Shown: one piece after another, positions 1 to 6,051 of the stretch | How positions within the stretch are numbered: position 1 is the first letter of the stretch | How the letters are laid out: each line of letters opens with the position of its first letter | Assembly (NCBI GenBank): GCA_007130745.1 | Contig: SLRW01000092.1 | Span: forward strand, 1 to 13,749 | Direction of reading: 5' to 3' | Source: Gammaproteobacteria bacterium | Lineage (GTDB): Bacteria; Pseudomonadota; Gammaproteobacteria; UBA5335; SLRW01 | DNA length: 13,749 nucleotides | Notes under the pieces: model-generated | Databases searched by the model: none | Seen by the model: the letters and a program-made list of their open reading frames with translations, nothing else | What the model was told of the DNA's origin: nothing | Translations under genes and position numbers: made by a program

Positions 1-19
1 CACCTAATCACGTAACCAC

Positions 20-66
20 GGCTTCTTTTACGCGCTGCTGCGCCGCAGCAGCGCGTAAAAGAAGCC
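20..66. repeat. Perfect 47-base palindrome over the rsmB 3' end
   Basis: Bases 20-42 are the exact reverse complement of bases 44-66, with one unpaired base (43) at the centre. The left arm begins GGCTTCTTTTACGCG and the right arm ends GCGTAAAAGAAGCC. The right arm encodes the conserved RsmB tail GFFYALLR on the minus strand. The left arm mirrors those codons and creates the rsmB stop TAA at 30-28. Symmetry ends abruptly at base 19 (C where T would be needed). No T-run follows on either strand, so it is not a normal intrinsic terminator. It could be a fold-back sequencing or assembly artefact, or a real inverted duplication. Confidence 0.97.
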
Positions 67-1344
67 ATCCATATCCTGTTCGCCGGGGAGGATCTGGCGG
101 CCGGGGCCGCAGGCCTGGCCAAGGGTTTCGGGCAGGGTCAGGCTGCTGGCTTCACTGTGCTCGGCAAGGAAGGCCTCGATTATCTCGCGGTTCTCGGCGT
201 GAAAAATGGAACAGGTGGCGTAGAGCAACTGACCACCCGGGGCCAGCAATGACCAGGCGGCGGCAAGTAGCTCGGCCTGGCGGGCGGCCAGCGCCGGGAT
301 GTCACTGGCGCGACGCAGATACTTGATGTCCGGATGGCGGCGGATCACGCCAGTGCCGGAGCAGGGAGCGTCCAGCAGGATGCGATCAAAGGGACGATCA
401 TCCCACCAGTCCTGCGGCTGTGCCAGGTCGCCGCAGGTCAGTTGTGCCGGGAGCCCCAGGCGTTGCAGATTATCCTCGACCCGGGCCAGGCGGGCGGCGT
501 CCGCATCCAGGGCAAGAACTTCTGTCCCATCGGGTGCGCGTTCCAGCAGGTGGCCGGTTTTACCGCCGGGCGCGGCGCAGGCGTCCAGTACGCGCATGCC
601 GGGTTCAACTACGAGCAGGAGCGCGGCCCATTGTGCGGCCGCGTCCTGCACCGATACCTCGCCTTCAGTAAAGCCGGGCAGTGCATTCACATCCATGGCA
701 GATGCCAGTTTGACGGCCATGTCCGGGCTCTGTGCCGGAGTGGCTTCAATCCCTGCTTCGCGGGCCCGGGTCAGCCACGCCTCGCGCGTGGTGCGCCGGC
801 CATTGATGCGCAGGGTCATGGGGCCGGGCTGGTTATTGGCGGCCAGGATTTGCGTATATTCCTGCGGCCAGTCTTGTTGCAGCGATTCAATCAGCCAGCG
901 GGGGTGAGCGTGTTCCCCTGCCGGATCCTGCGTGGCGCGGTTCAGCAGGGTCTTGCTGTCGCGGCTGAAGTTGCGCAGTACGCCGTTGACCATGCCGGTG
1001 AGTCGAGGACGGCCCAGCAGGCGAACGGCCTGCACCGTTTCGGTGACGGCAGCATGGTCCGGCACTCGCATTTCGTTGATCTGGTAGATGCCCAGCAACA
1101 GGGCGGCGTGGACCGGCGCTTCGCTCGCAGGCAGTGGTCGTTTGAGCAGTTGTTCGAGCACGCTCTGCAGGCGTGGCCCGTGGCGCAGGGTGCCGTAACA
1201 CAGGGCTTGTAGCAGACCGTGATCACGGCTGGGCAGGGCGGCCAGGGCTGCCGGCAGGGTGGTGTTCAGCGAGGCCTGCCCCTGCAGCACCGGGGCCAGG
1301 GCGCGGGCGGCCTCGGCGCGCACACTGGTGCGGGGGCGATTCAT
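28..1344 (-). CDS. rsmB: 16S rRNA (cytosine(967)-C(5))-methyltransferase RsmB
   Basis: RsmB uses S-adenosylmethionine to methylate C967 of 16S rRNA. The 438-residue product is close to the E. coli length (429). Residues about 5-130 form the NusB-like N-terminal domain (CYGTLRHGPRL, VNGVLRNF). The Rossmann methyltransferase domain follows, with the SAM motif DACAAPGGKTGHLLE from residue 254, the DAPCSG motif with Cys328, and the YATCS motif with Cys378. These match the two cysteines of the family, the TCS cysteine being the nucleophile. The start ATG overlaps the fmt stop (ATGA, 4 bases), so translation is probably coupled. The last residues RRSSA and the stop lie in the palindrome at 20-66; the family normally ends soon after GFFYxxL, so the true C-terminus and stop are uncertain. 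The downstream neighbour is outside the window. Confidence 0.96.
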   Translation of the reverse strand: MNRPRTSVRAEAARALAPVLQGQASLNTTLPAALAALPSRDHGLLQALCYGTLRHGPRLQSVLEQLLKRPLPASEAPVHAALLLGIYQINEMRVPDHAAVTETVQAVRLLGRPRLTGMVNGVLRNFSRDSKTLLNRATQDPAGEHAHPRWLIESLQQDWPQEYTQILAANNQPGPMTLRINGRRTTREAWLTRAREAGIEATPAQSPDMAVKLASAMDVNALPGFTEGEVSVQDAAAQWAALLLVVEPGMRVLDACAAPGGKTGHLLERAPDGTEVLALDADAARLARVEDNLQRLGLPAQLTCGDLAQPQDWWDDRPFDRILLDAPCSGTGVIRRHPDIKYLRRASDIPALAARQAELLAAAWSLLAPGGQLLYATCSIFHAENREIIEAFLAEHSEASSLTLPETLGQACGPGRQILPGEQDMDGFFYALLRRSSA

Positions 1345-2273
1345 GTCAGTTGTTGTTCCTCGAGCCGGCGGGCGTTGAGCAGGTCACGGGCGCTGACCGG
1401 TCGGCGACCGGGCAGTTGCAGCTGTATCAACTCCAGTGCGCCTTCGCCGGTGGTGACTTTGAGCGCGCCGGCTTCCGGGTGCAGTTGTCCTGGTGGACCG
1501 GGCAGGGTCTGGTCGGTGGCCCGGGCCTGCCAGATACGCAGGGTGTCGGTGTCGAGCCGGCTGAAGGCGACGGGCCAGGGGTTGAAGGCGCGCACCTGTC
1601 GCTCTATCTGTGTGGCCGCCCGGGACCAGTCAATACGTGCCTCTTTGCGTTTGATTCTGGGGGCGTAAGTGACGCCTTCCTCCGGTTGGGGCCGGGGCGC
1701 AAGGCAGCCGGCCAGCAGCGCATCAAGCTGTTCGGTGAGCAGACTGGCGCCGAGGGCGGACAAGCGATCATGCAGACTGCTGCCGGTGTCATCCGGGTAT
1801 ATGTCACAGGGTGTCATGGCCAGTATGGGCCCGGTGTCGAGCCCGGCATCCATTTGCATGAGGGTGATGCCTGTTTCGCTGTCACCGGCGAGAATGGCAC
1901 GCTGCACCGGCGCCGCGCCGCGCCAGCGCGGCAGCAGCGAGGCGTGCAGGTTGACGCAGCCAAGCCGGGGCAGAGTCAGTACGTCCGGCGGCAACAGCAG
2001 GCCATAGGCGACCACGACCAGTAGATCGGGCTGCAGCGTCGCGAGTTCGTGCCGGCTGGCTGCATCGCGCAACGTGTCTGGCTGGTAAACGGGCAGATTG
2101 TGCGCCAGCGCGGCCCGCTTGATCGGGCCGGGCTGCAATTTACGGCCCCGCCCGGCGGGACGGTCGGGCTGGGTGTAGACTGCCACGGGCGGATGGCCGG
2201 CATCGATCAGGGTCTGCAGTGCCGGTACGGCAAAATCAGGGGTGCCGGCAAAAACAATGCGCGCGCGACTCAT
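1341..2273 (-). CDS. fmt: Methionyl-tRNA formyltransferase
   Basis: Fmt transfers the formyl group of 10-formyltetrahydrofolate to initiator Met-tRNA. The 310-residue product has the normal length. The N-terminal formyltransferase domain starts RIVFAGTPDFAVPAL and carries the catalytic triad Asn108, His110 and Asp146, within VNLHASLLPRWRGAAP and DAGLDTGPI. The C-terminal tRNA-binding domain begins near residue 203 (YAPRIKRKEARIDW) and includes RAFNPWPVAF. The ATG at 2273 has GGGA about eight bases upstream. The gene lies 53 bases after def and overlaps rsmB by 4 bases, the usual def-fmt-rsmB order. Def removes the formyl group that Fmt adds, so the two act on the same process. Confidence 0.98.
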   Translation of the reverse strand: MSRARIVFAGTPDFAVPALQTLIDAGHPPVAVYTQPDRPAGRGRKLQPGPIKRAALAHNLPVYQPDTLRDAASRHELATLQPDLLVVVAYGLLLPPDVLTLPRLGCVNLHASLLPRWRGAAPVQRAILAGDSETGITLMQMDAGLDTGPILAMTPCDIYPDDTGSSLHDRLSALGASLLTEQLDALLAGCLAPRPQPEEGVTYAPRIKRKEARIDWSRAATQIERQVRAFNPWPVAFSRLDTDTLRIWQARATDQTLPGPPGQLHPEAGALKVTTGEGALELIQLQLPGRRPVSARDLLNARRLEEQQLT

Positions 2274-2326
2274 ATGCAGTGTCCCGATTCAACGCAGCTG
2301 GTGCAGGTAGATATAGGCCGGCATGC

Positions 2327-2836
2327 TCAGCTTGCCGCGGGCTGTTTGCTGAGCTTGAGGTATTTCTTGTGCAGGCGCTGGCGCTTCAGTGGCGAGAGAT
2401 AATCTATGAAGAGCTTGCCGTCCAGATGGTCAATTTCATGCTGGATACAGATGGCCAGCAGCCCGTCTGCTTCATCCTCAAAAGCCTTGCCGTCACGGTC
2501 AAGCGCCCGGTAACGGATGGACTCGGCACGCTCTATGGTGTCGCAATAGCCGGGAATGGACAGGCAGCCTTCCTGTGATTCAACCATGCCGTCGCGGTGG
2601 ATGATCTCCGGATTGACCAGAAAGCGCGGCTGGTTGCGCTCTTCGGAGACGTCGATCACCACCACGCGACCGGGGTAGTCCACCTGGGTGGCCGACAGAC
2701 CAATGCCCTGGGCGTCGTACATGGTCTCCAGCATGTCATCAAGCGTGCGCTGGATGTCCGCGTCAACCCGTGCAACCGGGCGCGCAACGTTGCGTAAACG
2801 TTCGTCCGGATAATGCAGAATATCGAGTATGGCCAT
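2327..2836 (-). CDS. def: Peptide deformylase
   Basis: Def is a metalloenzyme that removes N-formyl from nascent proteins. The three family motifs are intact: GIGLSATQ (44-51), EGCLSIP with metal ligand Cys91, and QHEIDH with ligands His133 and His137 and catalytic Glu134. I chose the ATG at 2836: the product MAILDILHYPDERLR aligns from its first residue with E. coli Def and gives the same length, 169 residues. The frame stays open to a TTG at 2872, but the extra residues are not family-like. The ribosome binding site ahead of 2836 is poor (ACTGACCCT). This is the first gene of the minus-strand operon. The leader upstream holds a possible small reading frame and terminator hairpin (2894-2968). 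Confidence 0.97.
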   Translation of the reverse strand: MAILDILHYPDERLRNVARPVARVDADIQRTLDDMLETMYDAQGIGLSATQVDYPGRVVVIDVSEERNQPRFLVNPEIIHRDGMVESQEGCLSIPGYCDTIERAESIRYRALDRDGKAFEDEADGLLAICIQHEIDHLDGKLFIDYLSPLKRQRLHKKYLKLSKQPAAS

Positions 2837-2893
2837 AGGGTCAGTGAATCTTTTTGTAGTAAAATCTTGCAAAATGCGCCGATTTTGTTCACC

Positions 2894-2968
2894 TTAGTCA
2901 AAAAACCGGGCTCGTGCCTTGATGAGCCGGGCCATAATGAAGTCGCCGAACAGCCCGAGGCAAACCAT
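2894..2968 (-). CDS. Possible 24-codon leader peptide upstream of def
   Basis: On the minus strand an AGGAG (2979-2975) lies six bases before an ATG (2968). The frame reads MVCLGLFGDF, then IMARLIK and ARARFFD, and stops at TAA 2896-2894. That is 57 bases before the def start. Its last third coincides with the hairpin and T6 tract described at 2900-2930; the T6 is the Phe-Phe codon pair and the stop follows one codon later. The peptide is rich in Phe (four) and Arg (three) but has no run of a single amino acid that would name an effector. I recognise no family. The frame is also open further upstream and overlaps the 5' end of the divergent tsaP gene antisense. It may be fortuitous; I infer a leader peptide only from the layout. 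Confidence 0.3.
   Translation of the reverse strand: MVCLGLFGDFIMARLIKARARFFD
2900..2930 (-). terminator. Candidate intrinsic terminator or attenuator in the def leader
   Basis: Read on the minus strand, CC-GGCTC (2930-2924) pairs with GAGCC-C-GG (2913-2906), a 7-bp stem with one bulged C and a 10-base loop. Six T residues follow directly (2905-2900). It lies 63 bases before def, on the coding side of that operon and not behind any complete known minus-strand gene. It would therefore act as an attenuator if def transcription starts upstream of it, or as a block to antisense read-through from tsaP. A competing stem is possible between CGGGCTG (2957-2951) and TGGCCCG (2934-2928), with two G-T pairs. 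Confidence 0.45.
2933..2938 (+). promoter_or_regulatory. Possible -10 element for tsaP
   Basis: CATAAT matches five of six bases of the sigma-70 -10 consensus and lies 32 bases before the tsaP ATG. No convincing -35 sits 16-18 bases upstream, so this is only the best-placed candidate in the divergent def/tsaP gap. Confidence 0.22.
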
Positions 2969-2970
2969 AG

Positions 2971-4215
2971 ATGACTCCTGATTATAACGCGTTTGTTCGA
3001 GTTCCGCTGCGCCGTTTACCCGTTTACATGGCTGTGCTGGCACTGCTTGCCGCTTGCGCATCTTCACCGGAACAACCCCCCCGCGAAGAGCCGGCCGCCG
3101 AGCCGCAGGCCACCGAGCCGGCGCCGTGGCGCGCACCGCGCGCTGAGTCCGCACCTGAACCCGAGGTTCGTGTTGCCGAGCGCGCTCCGCGTACCTATGT
3201 TGTCCGGCGGGGTGACACGCTGTGGGATATTTCCGGCCAGTTTCTCCGGGATCCCTGGTTGTGGCCCGAGGTCTGGCATATCAACCCCGAGCTGGAAAAC
3301 CCCCACCTGATTTATCCAGGCGATGTGCTGGTGCTGGGCTATGACGATGGTCGGCCGGTTGTGCGTCGGGTTGACGAGGATGAAATTCGCGATCCGGAAG
3401 TGATAGCCGACATTCGCCGTGCGGAAGAGCGGGTGCGGGTTGAAGAGCGCGAACGTGTGGATGATCCGGATTATCCGGTGGTTCGAATGCAACCGCGCAT
3501 TCGTACCGAACCCATTGAGGCCGCCGTACCCACCATTCCCTTGTCCGCGATCCGCAGCTTCCTGGATGAAACCCGGGTGGTGGACCAGAAAGATCTGGAC
3601 GGCGCGGCCTATGTCTTGCGCAGCGTAAGTGATTCGCGTCTGCTGTCCAGTGCCGGCGAAAGCATCTATGTGCGCCGCCTTGAGGACACCGGTGAGCGTA
3701 ATTATCACGTGGTGCGCCCGGGGGAGGAGTTCCGGGATCCGGATACCGGTGAAATGCTTGGCCGCGAGGCCCGCTTCATTGGTGAGGTCCGGGTGCGCGA
3801 GTATGGTGACCCCGCCATTGTTCAGCTGCGGCGAGTGGCTCAGGAAGTCCGTCGTGGCGATCTGCTGCTGCCGGTGCCGCTGGATGAGTTGCGTGAAAAT
3901 TTCATGCCGCAGCCGCCGGAACAGGATGTCTCCGGCCGGATTATTTCGGTCTTCGACAGCACCGGTCATATCGGCCAGTACCAGGTGGTGATGCTGAATC
4001 TGGGCAGCCGTGACGGGGTGGATGTGGGTAATGTGCTGACCATCATGCAGGATGGCGGCACTTTCCATGACGAGCTTGCCCGTGGCCCGGTGACTCTGCC
4101 TGACCAGCGTGCCGGCGAGCTTATGGTTTTCCGGGTCTACGACAAGATCAGCTACGCTCTGGTCATGCGCGCCACCCGCAGCATCCGCTTGCAGGACAAG
4201 GTTGTAACGCCCTGA
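2971..4215 (+). CDS. tsaP: LysM/FlgT-C protein, TsaP-like type IV pilus secretin-associated protein
   Basis: In Neisseria and Myxococcus, TsaP binds peptidoglycan and associates with the PilQ secretin ring during pilus assembly. The 414-residue product has a basic N-terminus, a hydrophobic stretch (residues 19-28) and a lipobox LAAC with Cys29. This suggests a lipoprotein; Ala at +2 is compatible with outer-membrane sorting. A Pro/Glu/Ala-rich linker (about 33-70) leads to a LysM domain (about 74-123: YVVRRGDTLWDIS, NPHLIYPGDVLVL). A mixed central region follows, then a C-terminal FlgT-C-like domain (about 318-412: SGRIISVF, LNLGSRDGVDVGNVL, ISYALVMRA). The ATG at 2971 keeps the arginines of the signal n-region; a GAGG lies ten bases upstream. 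The family is usually encoded beside dprA, as here. The domain call is firm; the pilus role is inferred from family and context. Confidence 0.87.
   Translation: MTPDYNAFVRVPLRRLPVYMAVLALLAACASSPEQPPREEPAAEPQATEPAPWRAPRAESAPEPEVRVAERAPRTYVVRRGDTLWDISGQFLRDPWLWPEVWHINPELENPHLIYPGDVLVLGYDDGRPVVRRVDEDEIRDPEVIADIRRAEERVRVEERERVDDPDYPVVRMQPRIRTEPIEAAVPTIPLSAIRSFLDETRVVDQKDLDGAAYVLRSVSDSRLLSSAGESIYVRRLEDTGERNYHVVRPGEEFRDPDTGEMLGREARFIGEVRVREYGDPAIVQLRRVAQEVRRGDLLLPVPLDELRENFMPQPPEQDVSGRIISVFDSTGHIGQYQVVMLNLGSRDGVDVGNVLTIMQDGGTFHDELARGPVTLPDQRAGELMVFRVYDKISYALVMRATRSIRLQDKVVTP
2981..2986 (-). promoter_or_regulatory. Perfect TATAAT on the minus strand upstream of def
   Basis: A perfect -10 hexamer faces def from inside the first codons of tsaP. 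Transcription from it would start near 2974 and run through the leader peptide frame and terminator hairpin before reaching def. There is no good -35 at 16-18 bases. The AGGAG ribosome site at 2979-2975 would be mostly lost from a transcript starting there, so this hexamer and that ribosome site do not fit well together. Confidence 0.2.
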
Positions 4216-4221
4216 AGTTAT

Positions 4222-4261
4222 AAGGAAGCGCCAGGAATCCACTGAGAGTCAGCGTTTCCTT
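4222..4261 (+). other. Imperfect stem-loop between tsaP and dprA
   Basis: AAGGAAGCG (4222-4230) pairs with CGTTTCCTT (4253-4261), nine pairs including one G-T. An inner 4-bp stem CTGA/TCAG (4242-4245 and 4249-4252) has a 3-base loop. It begins six bases after the tsaP stop. No T-run follows, so it does not look like a complete terminator. It may be an RNA-processing or mRNA-stability element, or have no function. Confidence 0.3.
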
Positions 4262-4285
4262 GATTCTACTGGCAGGGAGGCCGGC

Positions 4286-4290
4286 AGGAG
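4286..4290 (+). promoter_or_regulatory. Ribosome binding site fixing the GTG start of dprA
   Basis: AGGAG is followed by six bases and then GTG at 4297, which supports the non-ATG start. Confidence 0.8.
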
Positions 4291-4296
4291 CATCTC

Positions 4297-5448
4297 GTGA
4301 ACGGTGGTTTTATCCCCGATGACCTTGCCGGGGGCGAGTTGCCTTGCCGGCTCGCTCTGCTCCGGGCGCCGGGGCTGGGCAGTGTTGCAATTAACCGCCT
4401 GCTTTTACGCCATGGCAGTGCCAGGGAGGCGCTGTCTGCCGGCGGTGATTCCGAGCTCTCATCACAAGTTCGCCAGGCCTTGCGCCAGCCCGACTGGGAT
4501 GCCGTGCGGACCGATCTGGCGTGGTTGTCGCAGGCAGGGTCCGGTCCTGCACGTCACCTGCTGTTGCCGGAAGATGCCGCTTATCCCCAACGTTTGCGCG
4601 AGATTGCTGACGCCCCGCCGGTGCTGTTCGTGGTGGGTGACCCGGAAGTGCTGGCCCAGCCACAGCTGGCAATTGTGGGTAGCCGCAGTGCAACACGGGG
4701 CGGGCTGGAAAATGCCCGGGCTTTTGCCGCGCATCTGGCGGCACGCGGTCTGGTGATCACCAGCGGGTTGGCGGCGGGGGTGGACGCCGCCGCGCACCGT
4801 GGTGCGCTGGATGCCGGCGGGCTTTCCGTGGCTGTGGCAGGCACCGGGCCCGATCGGATTTATCCGGCTGCCAACCGCGCCCTGGCCGGAGAACTGGTTA
4901 GCGAGGGCGCCCTGGTCAGCGAATTCCCGCCCGGCACTGCGCCTCAGGCGGCCAATTTCCCCCGGCGCAATCGCATTATCAGCGGTCTGGCTCTGGGGGT
5001 GCTGGTGGTGGAGGCCGCGACCCGCAGCGGTTCCCTGATTACTGCGCGCCTGGCCATGGAGCAGGGGCGCGAGGTATTCGCGATTCCCGGCTCCATTCAC
5101 AATCCACTTGCCCGGGGTTGTCATCGCCTGATTCGTGATGGCGCCAAGCTGGTGGAAACCGCTGATGACATCCTTGAGGAGATGGCCGTTCATCTGGCAA
5201 CGCGACCGGTGAAAAGCCCTTCGCCAGGCGATGGCGAGATCGTCGACGCCGGTGATCATGGTGAAGACGGAGACTACGCCAGGCTGCGTGAGGCCCTGGG
5301 GCATGACCCGGTCAGCCTCGATATGCTGGTGCAGCGCAGCGGATTGACGCCTGAACAGCTTTCCTCCATGCTGCTGCTCATGGAGCTCCGGGGGCAGGTC
5401 GAGTCACTGCCGGGCGGTCGGTACATGCAGGTCATCAAGAGGTCATGA
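4297..5448 (+). CDS. dprA: DNA-processing protein DprA
   Basis: DprA binds incoming single-stranded DNA and loads RecA during natural transformation, and is widespread beyond known competent species. The 383-residue product begins at GTG with a strong AGGAG. Residues about 18-70 form an N-terminal SAM-like domain (LALLRAPGLGSVAINRLL). The Rossmann-like DNA-binding core spans about 88-297, with IVGSRSATRGG (GSR at 128-130), ITSGLAAGVDAAAH, NFPRRNRIISGL (220-231) and SGSLITA (244-250). A short Gly/Asp-rich linker leads to a C-terminal winged-helix domain (about 325-380: VSLDMLVQRSGLTPEQL). No key residue appears to be missing. Its stop is one base from the smg start, so the two genes are probably cotranscribed. 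Its upstream neighbour is the TsaP-like pilus gene. Confidence 0.97.
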   Translation: MNGGFIPDDLAGGELPCRLALLRAPGLGSVAINRLLLRHGSAREALSAGGDSELSSQVRQALRQPDWDAVRTDLAWLSQAGSGPARHLLLPEDAAYPQRLREIADAPPVLFVVGDPEVLAQPQLAIVGSRSATRGGLENARAFAAHLAARGLVITSGLAAGVDAAAHRGALDAGGLSVAVAGTGPDRIYPAANRALAGELVSEGALVSEFPPGTAPQAANFPRRNRIISGLALGVLVVEAATRSGSLITARLAMEQGREVFAIPGSIHNPLARGCHRLIRDGAKLVETADDILEEMAVHLATRPVKSPSPGDGEIVDAGDHGEDGDYARLREALGHDPVSLDMLVQRSGLTPEQLSSMLLLMELRGQVESLPGGRYMQVIKRS

Positions 5449-5449
5449 G

Positions 5450-5935
5450 ATGAAGGAGGACGTACTCGAAGTCCTGATCTATCTGTTTGACAACTACATG
5501 GACGATGAGCGCGCACGCCGACAGCCGGATCGCGCTGCCCTGACCGAGGAGCTTGAGCAGGCCGGTTTCCGTGATGGCGAAATCGAAAAAGCCTTTGCCT
5601 GGCTGGAAGGGCTGGCCGATCATCGGGATCGCCCGCCTCAGCAAGATCAGCTTCACACCGAGGCCGCCGTACGGATTTACAACAGCCGCGAGGCGGCGCG
5701 TCTGGATGCTGAATGTCTCGGCTTTATCATGTTTCTGGAACACAACGGTATTGTCAGCCCCGCGCATCGTGAAATCGTGCTGGAGCGCATCATGGCGCTT
5801 GAAAGCGACGAAATTGATCTGGACCAGGTCAAGTGGGTGGTGTTGATGGTGTTGTTCAATCTGCCCGGACAGGAGGCGGCCTACGCCTGGGTGGAAGACC
5901 TGGTGTTTGACCAGGCTTTTGGCCACATTCACTGA
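5450..5935 (+). CDS. smg: Smg protein (DUF494 family)
   Basis: This is a member of the Smg/DUF494 family, small alpha-helical proteins of unknown function found in gamma- and betaproteobacteria next to dprA and topA. The 161-residue product (157 in E. coli) carries the family signatures DVLEVLIYLFDNY at the start, RIYNSREAARLDAECLGF in the middle and DLDQVKWVVLMVLFNLPG near the end. The ATG has AGAGG seven bases upstream, inside the dprA coding end. There is one base between the genes, so translation is probably coupled. No signal peptide, membrane segment or catalytic motif is visible. The family assignment is firm; the function is not known. Confidence 0.95.
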   Translation: MKEDVLEVLIYLFDNYMDDERARRQPDRAALTEELEQAGFRDGEIEKAFAWLEGLADHRDRPPQQDQLHTEAAVRIYNSREAARLDAECLGFIMFLEHNGIVSPAHREIVLERIMALESDEIDLDQVKWVVLMVLFNLPGQEAAYAWVEDLVFDQAFGHIH

Positions 5936-5962
5936 CCCCGTGGTTGGCTGACACGGTTTGTC

Positions 5963-5997
5963 GCCCCGGAGGCGTTTCACGCCTTGACCCGCGGGGC
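5963..5997. other. GC-rich stem-loop in the smg-topA gap
   Basis: The 116-base gap holds no gene. GCCCCG (5963-5968) pairs with CGGGGC (5992-5997), and an inner AGGCG/CGCCT stem (5970-5974 and 5980-5984) has a 5-base loop; the right side has a 7-base bulge. A second small stem GCCGG/CCGGC lies at 6012-6026. No T-run follows either. A TTGACC (5984-5989) with CATCGT 16 bases on is a poor promoter candidate. The gap may hold a topA promoter that I cannot define. Confidence 0.3.
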
Positions 5998-6051
5998 ACC
6001 AGGTTCATCGTGCCGGCGTGCCCGGCCCAACTCGATTGCTGACTGGAACGC

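Noticed and set aside
20..66. The rsmB-end palindrome as an intrinsic terminator.
   Set aside because: Neither strand has a T-run after the stem, and the T- and A-rich segments are internal and in reversed order.
2837..2872. Longer def start at TTG 2872 giving 181 residues.
   Set aside because: The extra 12 residues do not resemble deformylases, while the ATG at 2836 gives exactly 169 residues aligning from residue 1.
2896..2901. TTGACT on the minus strand as a -35 for def.
   Set aside because: The hexamer is good, but the sequence 16-18 bases downstream (GCGCATTT) has no acceptable -10. It also overlaps the T6 tract of the terminator candidate.
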